A stretch of 64,000 nt of DNA from FEB-7 sp963698265 (GTDB lineage Bacteria; Pseudomonadota; Gammaproteobacteria; Burkholderiales; Usitatibacteraceae): positions 310,001 to 374,000 of the forward strand of contig CAVOQC010000001.1 of the NCBI GenBank assembly GCA_963698265.1, given 5' to 3'. This document shows positions 17,334 to 26,682 of this stretch, piece by piece. Under the pieces are notes generated by a model that was given only the letters and a program-made list of their open reading frames with translations, did not search any database and had not been told where the DNA came from. A program made the translations under genes and the position numbers. Within the stretch, counting starts at the first letter, position 1. Each line of letters begins with the position of its first letter.

Positions 17334-18244
17334 TGGACGCGCTGCGGCGCTTCTTCGACGGCGACGTCTTCTACAGCTTCCGGCGCTCCCCGCTCACCAT
17401 CGTGGCTGCCGTGGTCACGCTCGTGTGCGTGGTCTCCGCGGTGTTCGCCGGCTGGGTCGCGCCGCACAACCCCTTCGACCTGAAGACCCTGAACCTCCTG
17501 GACGCTTTCACGCCCCCGGCGTGGACCGAGCGCGGCAACCCGGCCTTCCTCCTGGGAACCGACGACCAGGGCCGCGACGTCCTCTCCGCCATCATGTACG
17601 GCTCGCGGGTCTCGCTCATGGTCGGCTTCTTCGCGGTGATCCTCGCGATGGTGATCGGCATCGCACTGGGCCTCATCTCCGGTTACGTGGGCGGCAAGGT
17701 CGATGCCTTCATCATGCGCGTGGCCGACGTGCAGCTCTCCTTCCCGGCGATCCTCATCGCGCTGCTGATCGACGGTGTGGCGCGCGCGGCGCTGCCCAAG
17801 GAATCCCACGACACGCTGGCGCTCTACGTGCTGGTGCTCGCCATCGCGGCCTCGGGCTGGGTGCAGTACGCGCGGACGGTGCGCGGCTCCACCCTCGTGG
17901 AGCGCAACAAGGAGTACGTGCAGGCCGCGCGCGTGATCGGGCGCCACCCGGTGGCGATCATGTTCTCCCACGTGCTGCCCAACGTGCTCGGGCCGGTGCT
18001 CGTGCTCGCGACGCTCCACATCGCCACCGCCATCATCACGGAGGCGACGCTCTCCTTCCTCGGCGTGGGCGTGCCGCCGACGCAACCCTCGCTCGGCACC
18101 CTGATCCGCATCGGCAACGACTTCCTGTTCTCCGGGGAATGGTGGATCACCGTCTTCCCCGGCGCCTGGCTCGTGATCATGGTGCTCGCGATGAACCTCC
18201 TGGGCGACTGGCTGCGCGACGCCCTCAACCCGAAACTGCGCTAG
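17333..18244 (+). CDS. Peptide-type ABC transporter permease, DppC-like
   Basis: A 303-residue DppC/OppC-family permease. It shows the N-terminal cytoplasmic stretch and first helix, then LLGTDDQGRDVLSAIMYGSRVSL, a strong DppC signature, and the EAA-type loop NKEYVQAARVIGRHPVAIMF. The C-terminus contains LSFLGVGVPPTQPSLGTLI. The ATG at 17333 overlaps the DppB-like stop. It pairs with the preceding permease. The ATPases are encoded two genes downstream in the same operon. Confidence 0.95.
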   Translation: MDALRRFFDGDVFYSFRRSPLTIVAAVVTLVCVVSAVFAGWVAPHNPFDLKTLNLLDAFTPPAWTERGNPAFLLGTDDQGRDVLSAIMYGSRVSLMVGFFAVILAMVIGIALGLISGYVGGKVDAFIMRVADVQLSFPAILIALLIDGVARAALPKESHDTLALYVLVLAIAASGWVQYARTVRGSTLVERNKEYVQAARVIGRHPVAIMFSHVLPNVLGPVLVLATLHIATAIITEATLSFLGVGVPPTQPSLGTLIRIGNDFLFSGEWWITVFPGAWLVIMVLAMNLLGDWLRDALNPKLR

Positions 18245-18255
18245 CGAAGGATTCC

Positions 18256-18657
18256 ATGAAGCCGCTGATTGCCGCGATCCTGGCCCTCGCCCCGGCAGCC
18301 GCCGCCGCGGGGCCCTTCGACCAGCCCTGGGTGATCGTCGCGAGCGATGCGGCGCCCTCGGCCGACCCGAACCTGCGCCCCGTGACCGTGAGCCGCGTCG
18401 ACGGCGAGAGCGCGATTCGCAACCGCGCGATAGTCGCGCCCGGCAAGCGGATGGTCACGGTGGGCCTGCCGCCGCGCAAGGGCTTCAGCGTGGGCACGCA
18501 GGAGACCTTCGAACTCGATGCGAGCCCCTGCATGCGCTACCACCTGGCCGCGAAGCTCGACGCGTCCGCGGGCGAGCACTGGAAGGCGGTGGTGCGCTCT
18601 TCGGAGACCATCGGCGAATGCCTCGCGAAGTTCAAGGGCGGGACCACGACCCGATGA
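18256..18657 (+). CDS. Small secreted protein of unknown function in peptide-transport operon
   Basis: A 133-residue protein with signal peptide MKPLIAAILALAPAAAAA and a mature domain of about 115 residues containing two Cys (SPCMRYH and GECLAKF), which could form a disulphide. I do not recognise a family. It starts 11 nt after the permease stop, with GCGAAGG upstream, and its TGA overlaps the ATG of the Rid-family gene (ATGA). Position inside the operon suggests a periplasmic accessory to uptake, but this is inference only. Confidence 0.75.
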   Translation: MKPLIAAILALAPAAAAAGPFDQPWVIVASDAAPSADPNLRPVTVSRVDGESAIRNRAIVAPGKRMVTVGLPPRKGFSVGTQETFELDASPCMRYHLAAKLDASAGEHWKAVVRSSETIGECLAKFKGGTTTR

Positions 18658-19063
18658 GCGCGGAAAAGCGACAGAACTTCGCGAGCGGCACTCCGTGGGA
18701 GCCGGTCGTGGGCTATTCGCGCGCGGTGCGCTGCGGCCCCCACGTCTGGGTCGCGGGCACCACGTCCACGGGGCCCGACGGCCGCCTGGTCGGGGAAGGC
18801 GACGTCTACGCGCAGACGGTGCAGACCCTGAACAACATCGCCTTTGCGCTCGCCCGCGCAGGCGCGACGATGCGCAACGTCGTTCGCACCCGCCTGTACG
18901 TCACCGACATCTCCCAGTGGGAGAAGGTCGGAAAGGCCCACGGCGAAGTCTTCGGCGACATCCGCCCGGCGAGCACGATGGTGGAGGTCCGGGCCCTGGT
19001 GGACCCGAAGATGCTCGTGGAGATCGAGGCGGACGCCTACATCGACGCGGGAAAGGCGGCGCG

Positions 19064-19067
<4 letters not shown>
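18654..19067 (+). CDS. Rid-family (YjgF/YER057c/UK114) protein
   Basis: A 137-residue Rid-superfamily protein. Core features are NNIAFALARAGATMRNVVRTRLYVTDI and the C-terminal VEVRALVDPKMLVEIEADAYI. Canonical RidA enamine/imine deaminases carry an invariant Arg in a PARSCVEV-like motif. Here the aligned segment reads PASTMVEV, so that Arg appears to be Ser. That places it with Rid subgroups that lack the deaminase residue. It starts within the ATGA overlap of the upstream gene and ends within the ATGA overlap of the ATPase gene, so it is locked into the transporter operon. Its partner or substrate is unknown. Confidence 0.88.
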
Positions 19068-20078
<1,011 letters not shown>

Positions 20079-20086
<8 letters not shown>

Positions 20087-21107
20087 GTCCGCCGCGGCGA
20101 CCCGCACGCTCCTGGAGGTGCGCGACCTCGCGCGCGATTTCGACGTCTCGCGCCCGTGGCTCAACCGCGTGCTCGAGGGCGCCCCGCGCCAGCTTCTCAA
20201 GGCCGTCGACGGCGTCTCCTTCAGCATTCGGCGCGGAGAGACGCTTTCCCTGGTCGGGGAGTCGGGCTGCGGGAAGTCGACCATCGCGCGCCTCATCTGC
20301 GGGCTCTACGGGCCCACGCGCGGCTCCATCGTCTTCGACGGCCAGGACATGAGCGAAATCGCCTCGCGCTCGGACATGCTCACGATGCGCCGGCGCTTCC
20401 AGATGATCTTCCAGGATCCGTACGCGAGCCTGAACCCGCGCTGGCGCGTGGGGAAGATCATCGCGGAGCCCATCCGCCAGCACGGGATCATCCAGGGCGA
20501 GGCCGCCATCGCGAAGCGCGTGGGCGAGCTGCTCGAGGACGTGCGCCTCGCCGCGAACGATGCGGAGAAGTTCCCGCACGAATTCTCCGGCGGGCAGCGC
20601 CAGCGCATCTCGATCGCGCGGGCGCTCTCCTCCAATCCCGAGTTCCTCGTGTGCGACGAGCCCACGAGCGCGCTCGACGTATCGGTGCAGGCGCAGATAC
20701 TCAACCTCATGAAGGACCTGCAGCGCGAGCACGGCCTCACCTATCTCTTCATCTCGCACAACCTCGCCGTGGTCTCGCACATCTCGGACCGCGTGGGAGT
20801 GATGTACCTGGGCCGCATCGTCGAGATCGCGCCCACGAGGACGCTCTTCACGCGGCCGCTGCACCCCTACACGCAGATGCTCGAGAGCGCGATCCCCGAC
20901 ATCACCATGAGCGGCAAGGAGCGCACGCCGGTCGCCGGCGAGGTGCCCAACCCGCTCGACCCGCCCACGGGCTGCGCCTTCCACCCGCGCTGCCCCTTCG
21001 CCAACGACCGGTGCCGCTCGGAGCGCCCGGAGCTGATCGACGTCGGCGACGCGCAGGTGGCCTGCCACGCCGTCGAGGAAAAGCGCATCCCGATCCGCGT
21101 GGTCTGA
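20079..21107 (+). CDS. Peptide-type ABC transporter ATP-binding protein, DppF-like
   Basis: A 342-residue ATPase, partner of the DppD-like protein. It shows Walker A GESGCGKST, Q-loop IFQDPYASLNPRW, signature FSGGQRQRISIARAL, Walker B LVCDEPTSALDVS and H-loop ISHN. The C-terminus carries HPYTQMLESAIP and the cysteine cluster GCAFHPRCPFANDRC. ATG 20079 overlaps the previous stop by 8 nt, with GGAGG at 20065-20069. It is the last gene of the operon. A short TCCCGC/GCGGGA hairpin (21109-21124) follows its stop. Confidence 0.95.
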
Positions 21108-21212
21108 ATCCCGCGATTGCGGGAGACACGCCTTTCCGATGCGGCGCGATCGCGTGAGATCGCCTTTGAAGGGTCCGGCACTCACGCATGCCTCACCGAC
21201 AGGGAGAAAGCC

Positions 21213-22430
21213 ATGAAATCGCTTGCCATCGAATTCGCCGGCTCGAAGGGCCACGCACTGGCCGCGCGCCTCGAGATGCCTTCCGGGACACCACGCGCGT
21301 TCTCGATCTTCGCGCACTGCTTCACCTGCTCCAAGGACAGCAAGGCCGCCGCCTTCCTGTCCGCGGAGCTGGCCGCGCACGGCATCGCGACGCTTCGCTT
21401 CGACTTCACGGGGCTGGGCGGCAGCGCGGGCGATTTCGCCAACACGGACTTCTCCTCGAACGTGGGCGACCTGGTCGCCGCCGCGGACTGGCTTCGCGCG
21501 AACCACGCCGCGCCGGCGATCCTGGTCGGACACAGCCTCGGCGGAACGGCCGTGCTCCTGGCCGCAGCGCGCATTCCGGAGGCGAAGGCGGTCGCCACGA
21601 TCGGCGCGCCCTGCGATCCGGCGCACGTGAAGGCGCTCCTTTCCGGCGCGACGGCGGAAATCGAGGCGAAGGGCGAGGCCGAGGTGAAACTCGCCGGCCG
21701 CACCTTTCGCATCCGCCGCGAGTTCCTCGAGGACCTCGAGCGCCACCCGCTCGCCGAGGCCATCGGCAAGCTTCGCCGGGCGCTCCTCGTGCTGCATTCA
21801 CCGATCGACGACACGGTGTCCATCGACAACGCGACCGCGATCTTCATGGCCGCGAAGCACCCCAAGAGCTTCGTATCCCTCGACAAGGCCGACCATCTCC
21901 TCACGCGCCGCGAGGATGCCCGCTATGCCGCGCGCGTGCTCGCCGCGTGGGCATCGCGGTTCGTCCCGCTCGACGATCCGAAGCGGATCGAGGCCGAGGC
22001 GGGCACCGTCGTGGTGTCGGAAACGCGCGAGGGCAAGTTCACGCAATCGATCGCGGCGGGCCGGCACGCGATGCGCGCCGACGAGCCGGAGTCCGCCGGC
22101 GGCCAGGACTCGGCGCCGGCGCCCTACGATTTCCTGCTCGCGGGCCTGGGGGCCTGCACTTCGATGACGATTCGCATGTACGCGGACCTGAAGAACCTGC
22201 CGCTCGACCGCGTCACCGTGCGGCTTCGCCACGACAAGATCCACGCCACGGACTGTTCGGAGTGCGAAACGCGCGACGGCAAGGTCGACCGGATCGAGCG
22301 GGTGATCGAGCTGGAAGGCGCGCTGGACGAGCCGCAACGCGCGAAACTGCTCGAGATCGCCAACAAGTGCCCTGTTCACCGCACGCTGCACTCGGAGATC
22401 GCGATCCCCACGCGGCTCGCAAGTCGCTGA
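21213..22430 (+). CDS. Bifunctional alpha/beta hydrolase - OsmC family fusion protein
   Basis: A 405-residue protein of two fused domains. Residues ~1-250 are an alpha/beta hydrolase with nucleophile motif GHSLGG, acid Asp in HSPIDDTVS and His in KADHLL. Residues ~265-405 are an OsmC/Ohr-type peroxidase domain with the two redox Cys in AGLGACTSMTIRMYA and NKCPVHRTL. Such fusions are known in proteobacteria and may couple ester or peroxide detoxification, but the substrate is not established. The start is ATG 21213, with AGGGAG 6 nt upstream. It is a stand-alone gene. Confidence 0.92.
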   Translation: MKSLAIEFAGSKGHALAARLEMPSGTPRAFSIFAHCFTCSKDSKAAAFLSAELAAHGIATLRFDFTGLGGSAGDFANTDFSSNVGDLVAAADWLRANHAAPAILVGHSLGGTAVLLAAARIPEAKAVATIGAPCDPAHVKALLSGATAEIEAKGEAEVKLAGRTFRIRREFLEDLERHPLAEAIGKLRRALLVLHSPIDDTVSIDNATAIFMAAKHPKSFVSLDKADHLLTRREDARYAARVLAAWASRFVPLDDPKRIEAEAGTVVVSETREGKFTQSIAAGRHAMRADEPESAGGQDSAPAPYDFLLAGLGACTSMTIRMYADLKNLPLDRVTVRLRHDKIHATDCSECETRDGKVDRIERVIELEGALDEPQRAKLLEIANKCPVHRTLHSEIAIPTRLASR

Positions 22431-22521
22431 TTCGACAGGCCTTGACGCGAGTCAACCCGCCGAGGCCGATTCAGTCCCATTCTCAAAGGTGGGGAAGCCC
22501 GGCCGGGTGGAGTCGGTCCTG

Positions 22522-22527
22522 TAAAAT
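22522..22527 (+). promoter_or_regulatory. Candidate -10 for the yqjD-like membrane gene operon
   Basis: TAAAAT in a CCTGTAAAATAACGG context lies 46 nt before ATG 22574. No -35 is evident. A TTGAC(GCGA)GTCAA inverted repeat sits further upstream at 22442-22455. The 143-base gap holds no gene. Confidence 0.35.
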
Positions 22528-22573
22528 AACGGTTCCCCGGACTGCAAGAGTCCCCATCGTCGCAGGAGAAGCC

Positions 22574-22900
22574 ATGAACGCACCGACCAATGAAGTCACG
22601 AGGGAAAAGCTGGTCCAGGATTTCCGGACCGTGATCGCCGACACCGAGGAACTGATGAAGTCCGCGGCCGCGGTGGGCGGGGACAAGGCGAGCGCGCTTC
22701 GCGCGAGCGTCGAGCAGAACCTTCGCGCCGCGAAGACGAAGCTCGCGCATCTCGAGGCCGCCGCGGTAGAGAAGACCAAGGCGGCCGCGAAGGCCACCGA
22801 CGTCTACGTCCACGAGAACCCCTGGCAGTCGATCGGCATCACCGCCGGCGTGAGCGTGCTCGTCGGCATCAGCATCGGCCTGCTCCTGAACCGCAAGTAG
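22574..22900 (+). CDS. DUF883 / YqjD-ElaB family membrane-anchored protein
   Basis: A 108-residue protein of the YqjD/ElaB (DUF883) family. A long amphipathic helical region (residues ~8-75) is followed by the conserved YVHENPWQSIGITAGVSVL motif and a single C-terminal membrane helix ending in LLLNRK. In E. coli such proteins are tail-anchored, stationary-phase induced and associated with ribosomes. Here that is inference by family. AGGAG lies 7 nt before ATG 22574. It is the first gene of a yqjD-yqjE-yqjK-like set. Confidence 0.9.
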   Translation: MNAPTNEVTREKLVQDFRTVIADTEELMKSAAAVGGDKASALRASVEQNLRAAKTKLAHLEAAAVEKTKAAAKATDVYVHENPWQSIGITAGVSVLVGISIGLLLNRK

Positions 22901-22912
22901 GCGGGAGACGGC

Positions 22913-23302
22913 TTGGACAGGCCGCCGGGCGAAGCGGGACCGCTCGGTTCCGCGCGCGCGCTCGGAGCCTCGCTCCTTGCGTTGCTGGGCACTCGCGTCG
23001 AACTTGCGGCCATCGAACTCAAGGAAGAGGCCGAGCGCCGCAAGCGCCTTGCCGTGCTCGCGCTGGTCGCCGTGGTGTTCCTCGGCACGGGACTGCTGCT
23101 CCTCGCGTTCCTGCTCGTCGTGCTGTTCTGGGACACCCTCCGGCTTCCGGCCATCGCGGGCGTGACGCTCCTCTATACGGCCATCGGCGCGTGGGCTTTC
23201 CTGCGTTTCCGCGCGATCCTGCGGGACAGCCCGCCCCCCTTCAGCGCGACGCTGGACGAGTTCAAGCGCGACCTGGATATGGTTCGAGGCCACGATGCCT
23301 GA
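22913..23302 (+). CDS. YqjE-like / phage holin family 3_6 membrane protein
   Basis: A 129-residue membrane protein with a helical N-terminus (GASLLALLGTRVELAAIELKEEAERR, typical of the family), two membrane helices (residues ~45-70 and ~75-95) and a charged tail. Holin-like is a family name only; nothing phage-related is nearby. The start is TTG 22913, with GGGAG at 22903-22907. It lies 12 nt after the YqjD-like gene and overlaps the next gene by 8 nt. Confidence 0.85.
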   Translation: MDRPPGEAGPLGSARALGASLLALLGTRVELAAIELKEEAERRKRLAVLALVAVVFLGTGLLLLAFLLVVLFWDTLRLPAIAGVTLLYTAIGAWAFLRFRAILRDSPPPFSATLDEFKRDLDMVRGHDA

Positions 23303-23615
23303 GCGCCCGGACGACCTCGCCTTGCGCAAGGAAATCCTGGTGGCGCGCGCCTCGCTCTGCCGGCTGAAGATCCGCTATAACGCGAGCACGCTCCGGCAGG
23401 GCCTCACGTGGCGCCATGCGTTCGCCGGCGTGGCGGGCTCCGCGCCCGCCCGCGACGCCGCGCTGCTCCTCGTGGCCGAAGGCGTGGGCCGCCACCGGGT
23501 GGCGCGCTGGCTCGCTTTCGCGATCCGGGCGCTGGCGATCGCGAGGCTCACGAACCTCGCGCTCACGATGCTGAAGAAGGCCCCGGCCGACCCGGCGGAT
23601 CCGCCGCCGCCGTGA
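23295..23615 (+). CDS. YqjK-like small protein
   Basis: A 106-residue basic protein whose place after the YqjD- and YqjE-like genes, and LRKEILVARASLCRLKIRY near the start, match the YqjK-like group. A hydrophobic helix covers residues ~70-92. It overlaps the upstream gene by 8 nt, and the downstream hydrolase starts in its stop codon (GTGA). The function of the trio is not established beyond stress and stationary-phase association in enterobacteria. Confidence 0.75.
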   Translation: MPERPDDLALRKEILVARASLCRLKIRYNASTLRQGLTWRHAFAGVAGSAPARDAALLLVAEGVGRHRVARWLAFAIRALAIARLTNLALTMLKKAPADPADPPPP

Positions 23616-24856
23616 GCGGCACGACGCACCTTCGCCCCTCGGACCTGCGGGGACTCGGACGCCTCGCCATCGACGCCACGCTCGGCGTCGCGGATCTCGT
23701 CGAGGCGCTGCACCACACCATCGCCCGCGTCTCGCCGCCCCTCGGGAAGCCTCCCCGCGGTCGCACGTCGGGGGTCACCGGTCTCGTCTACGGCGCCGTG
23801 CGGGGCGTCACCGGCCTGGTGGGCAGCGGCATCGACGCGGTCCTCGCGCTCCTGCCGCCGGCCCTGGCCGAGCGGCCCTCGTCGCGGGAGCGCGAGGCGG
23901 TGCTCGCGGCGCTGAACGGCGTGCTCGGCGACTACCTGGCCGAATCCGGCAACCCGCTCGCAATCCCGATGCGCATTCGCCGCGCAGGCGTGGCGGTGGA
24001 GACCGATCGCGCGGCATTGGGTGCGGCCTTCCCGGATGCATCGCCGCGCATCGCCATCCTCGTCCACGGCCTGTGCATGAACGACCTGCAATGGACGCGG
24101 GACGGCCACGACCACGGCGCCTTCCTCGCCCGCGAGGCGGGGTTCACCCCGGTCTACCTGCACTACGATTCCGGCCGGCACATCTCGACCAACGGGCAGG
24201 CGCTCGCCGCAACACTCGAGGCCCTCGTGCGGGAATGGCCGGTACCCGTGGAAGAACTCGCGATCGTCGGCCACAGCATGGGCGGCCTGGTGGCCCGCAG
24301 CGCCTGCCATTACGGCGAGGCCGCGGGGCACGCCTGGCCGGCAAAGCTCGGCGCGCTCTTCTTCCTCGGCACGCCCCACCACGGCGCGCCGCTCGAACGC
24401 GGCGGAAACTGGGTCGACCTCCTCCTCGACGCGAGCCCCTACAGCGCGCCCTTCGCCCGGCTGGGCCGCATTCGCAGCGCCGGCATCACCGACCTGCGCC
24501 ATGGCGCCCTCGTGAACGAGGACTGGGCCGGGAAGGACCGCTTCGCGCGCCGCCCCGCGCCGAAGCACACCCCCGCGCTTCCCCGCGGCGTGCGCTGCTA
24601 CGCGCTCGCCGCCACCACGGGGGATCGCCCGGGAAGCCTCGTCGACCGAGTGGCCGGCGACGGGCTCGTGCCGCTCGCGAGCGCCCTGGGCCGCCACGCG
24701 GCCAGTAGCCGCGACCTGGGGATTCCCCTCGCGCGCCAGTGGGTGGGCGTGCGCATGGGCCACCTCGACCTCCTCTCCAGCAGGGAGGCGGGCGAGCAGA
24801 TGGTGCGCTGGCTCGCGGAAGGCGCTGGCGAACCGGGCGCGCCGCTCAGCGGTTGA
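23612..24856 (+). CDS. Lipase-like alpha/beta hydrolase
   Basis: A 414-residue alpha/beta hydrolase. An N-terminal helical region of about 140 residues precedes the hydrolase core. The core shows the oxyanion segment ILVHGLCMNDLQW, nucleophile elbow GHSMGGLVARSA, FLGTPHHGAPLER as in PGAP1/lipase-like families, acid Asp in VAGDGLVPLASALG and His in GVRMGHLDLLSS, so the triad is complete. The GTG start overlaps the YqjK-like stop (GTGA). It converges with and overlaps by 11 nt the membrane gene on the other strand. The substrate is unknown; a membrane lipid is possible given its neighbours. Confidence 0.85.
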   Translation: MSGTTHLRPSDLRGLGRLAIDATLGVADLVEALHHTIARVSPPLGKPPRGRTSGVTGLVYGAVRGVTGLVGSGIDAVLALLPPALAERPSSREREAVLAALNGVLGDYLAESGNPLAIPMRIRRAGVAVETDRAALGAAFPDASPRIAILVHGLCMNDLQWTRDGHDHGAFLAREAGFTPVYLHYDSGRHISTNGQALAATLEALVREWPVPVEELAIVGHSMGGLVARSACHYGEAAGHAWPAKLGALFFLGTPHHGAPLERGGNWVDLLLDASPYSAPFARLGRIRSAGITDLRHGALVNEDWAGKDRFARRPAPKHTPALPRGVRCYALAATTGDRPGSLVDRVAGDGLVPLASALGRHAASSRDLGIPLARQWVGVRMGHLDLLSSREAGEQMVRWLAEGAGEPGAPLSG

Positions 24857-25247
24857 TCCAGGCTATCGCGATCCCCATGAGCACCATGCCGATCGTGTCG
24901 AAGACGATCTGCTGGGCGACGAGGTCCGACGGAAACGGCATCACCGCGAAGTAGATGAGGTAGGTGGGGATCGTGGTGAGCACCGCGATCGAGATGCCGA
25001 AGCGGATGCCCTGCGCGAGCCACGGCTTCGCCTCCCGCCCCTTCAGGTAGATCCAGGTGAAGCCCACCGCGAGAAAGACGTGCGCGAGGAGCATGTACGG
25101 AAACGTCGCCTGCTGCGCCTCCATCGATCGCATGAGGCTGGGGAGGCGGGCGTAGTCGTTGAAGAGCAGGGTGCCGTGCACCAGGAATCCCAGCGCCATC
25201 GACAGGACGAACATCGCCACCACGGAAATCCAGAACTTGCCGGTCAT
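24846..25247 (-). CDS. Four-helix membrane protein of unknown function
   Basis: A 133-residue protein with four hydrophobic helices (ISVVAMFVLSMALGFLVHG, MLLAHVFLAVGFTWIYL, GISIAVLTTIPTYLIYFAV and IVFDTIGMVLMGIAIAWI). I recognise no catalytic motif. The start is ATG 25247, with GAGGAG upstream. The reading frame is open far beyond it to 26105, but that extension crosses other sequence and is not part of this gene. Its end overlaps the convergent hydrolase gene by 11 nt. Confidence 0.8.
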   Translation of the reverse strand: MTGKFWISVVAMFVLSMALGFLVHGTLLFNDYARLPSLMRSMEAQQATFPYMLLAHVFLAVGFTWIYLKGREAKPWLAQGIRFGISIAVLTTIPTYLIYFAVMPFPSDLVAQQIVFDTIGMVLMGIAIAWINR

Positions 25248-25384
25248 CGCGGTTCTCCTCGGTCTTGTTTGCGGGCGCGCCCTTTCCTGCGTTTTGCGGG
25301 GGCGCGGTGCCAGTGGGCGAACGATAGTCCCGTCCCGGGCGGCCAGCAAGGCCGCGGGCGCGCCGCGATTGGCCGGGATATCCC

Positions 25385-25735
25385 TCAGAAAAGGAAGGGA
25401 ATGATCGCCCGCGTCCCGGCCCGGTAAGCCGCGTAGCCGGGATGCACGCGCGCGAGGCCCTGCTCCTCCCGCCTCGCCTTGGCCGCAAGCACGGCCGCGA
25501 GGGCGAGCCACCCCGCCCACTGCCAGCCATCCCCGGCAATCGCGACGCCCGCCATGACGAGCAGCACCGCGAGATACATCGGGTGCCGGATGCGCGCGTA
25601 CGGACCATCGGTCACGAGATGGCCGTCGGGGCGGGGATCGGGACGGATGTTGAAGTTGCCGGGGCGATTTGCCGTCAGAGTGCACCGTGCGCCCACGAGG
25701 GCGCGGCGGGCACTCCGGCGGCCACCAGCGACGCG
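25385..25735 (-). pseudogene. Isoprenylcysteine carboxyl methyltransferase-like fragment
   Basis: The last ~105 codons encode an ICMT/phospholipid methyltransferase-like C-terminal half: ANRPGNFNIRPDPRPDGHLV, then the conserved GPYARIRHPMYLAVLL, a membrane segment and the terminal EEQGLARVHPGYAAYRAGT. Family members normally have two to three further helices before this. Here the upstream sequence in the frame is Arg/Ser-rich and not membrane-like, while another reading frame over the same DNA encodes the start of an unrelated membrane protein. I therefore read it as N-terminally truncated. A short functional form starting at a GTG near 25735 cannot be excluded. Confidence 0.55.
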
Positions 25736-26105
25736 CAAAGGTCGCGATGACGAGCTTGATGATCCCGACTTCACGCAATGCCGGGAACGAGATGTCGGGA
25801 TTGCCCGCCAGGCGATGTTTCGCCACCACCAGGGCCGCGATCACCGCTTCCGTTCCCGGATAGCACGCCTCCGGGACGCGGGGGCCCAGCCGATAGCGCT
25901 CGAGCGGCGCCGCGGGCGAAGCCGAGAATCGCTTCTCTCCCGGCAGATCCGGATACAGGCCCACGCAGGCGCTCGTTCGAATCATGTCGTACTGGTTCGC
26001 GAACGCGAGCATCGGCTCGTGCAGCACCACCGCCACGAGCCGCGCAATGCCCACAATCGCGAGCAACGCCATCAGGATCGACAACTGAGAGGGCCGGTCA
26101 GCCAC
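25724..26105 (-). pseudogene. 5' remnant of a membrane protein, truncated
   Basis: From GTG 26105 the first ~125 codons look genuine: a membrane helix (LSILMALLAIVGIARLVAVV), then a probable periplasmic stretch with NQYDMIRTSACVGLYPD and ERYRLGPRVPEACYPG, then the start of another helix (GIIKLVIATFA). After about 25724 the frame continues only as Arg/Pro-rich translation, and the ICMT-like C-terminal part begins in the -1/+1 shifted frame. This looks like a deletion joining the front of a larger polytopic protein to the back of an ICMT gene. Confidence 0.5.
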
Positions 26106-26227
26106 GCGGGCTCATCTCAAGGAACGCTCCTGTTCGGCATCGTTTGCTTCGCGGGAAGGGTCGCTGGTGTGCAGTTGCACGGCCTTCACGCTCGAAGGCG
26201 AACCGCGAGCCATCGTGGGTTGCGGCC

Positions 26228-26680
26228 TCACCGCCCGAGGCCGCGCGCCATCGCCACCGCGAGGAGCGGGATCAGCGCGGCCACGTGCAATTCCCACATC
26301 AGGTAGCGGCGCATGCGCTTGCGCTCGTCCTCGGGGACCACGAAGCCCGGCTCGGCATTCCCGCGCCGGCGCCAGCGGACGAACGCGAGCGTCGGCGGGA
26401 TCGACAGGACCGCCACCGCGGCGAAGGCGGCGATCTTCGCCCAGAAGACCCAATCCCCGGCGTAGAAGGCCCAGCCCTTGACGCCCCACGCGGCGCGCGA
26501 CAACCCGGTGGCCAGCGCCACCACGGCAGCGCCGACATACCAGAGGTCCACCCGGACGAGCGTCCGCACGGCGTTCGCGTCCAGCGCGCCGCGGGCGAGC
26601 ATCACCTCGACCGTGAGAAACGCGAAGAACACGAACACCGCGCTGAAGTGCAGGTAGGCGAGCGCCGCATCGAGCCACAT
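26228..26680 (-). CDS. DUF2214 family membrane protein
   Basis: A 150-residue protein with four membrane helices in the DUF2214 pattern: MWLDAALAYLHFSAVFVFFA, LWYVGAAVVALATGLSRA, WVFWAKIAAFAAVAVL and a final helix ELHVAALIPLLAVAMARG. No function is known for the family. The start is ATG 26680, just 2 nt after the aminotransferase stop (26683), so the two are probably co-transcribed. The 122 bases downstream, up to 26105, hold no gene that I can see. Confidence 0.85.
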   Translation of the reverse strand: MWLDAALAYLHFSAVFVFFAFLTVEVMLARGALDANAVRTLVRVDLWYVGAAVVALATGLSRAAWGVKGWAFYAGDWVFWAKIAAFAAVAVLSIPPTLAFVRWRRRGNAEPGFVVPEDERKRMRRYLMWELHVAALIPLLAVAMARGLGR

Positions 26681-26682
26681 GC

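Noticed and set aside
22913..23302. Prophage holin
   Set aside because: The family name is historical. The gene sits in a YqjD-YqjE-YqjK-like set and no other phage gene is present.
24846..26105. Apparent 419-residue single protein on the minus strand
   Set aside because: Only the ends look like protein: a remnant at the 5' side and a separate 133-residue gene with its own ribosome-binding site at the 3' side. The middle is Arg/Pro-rich.
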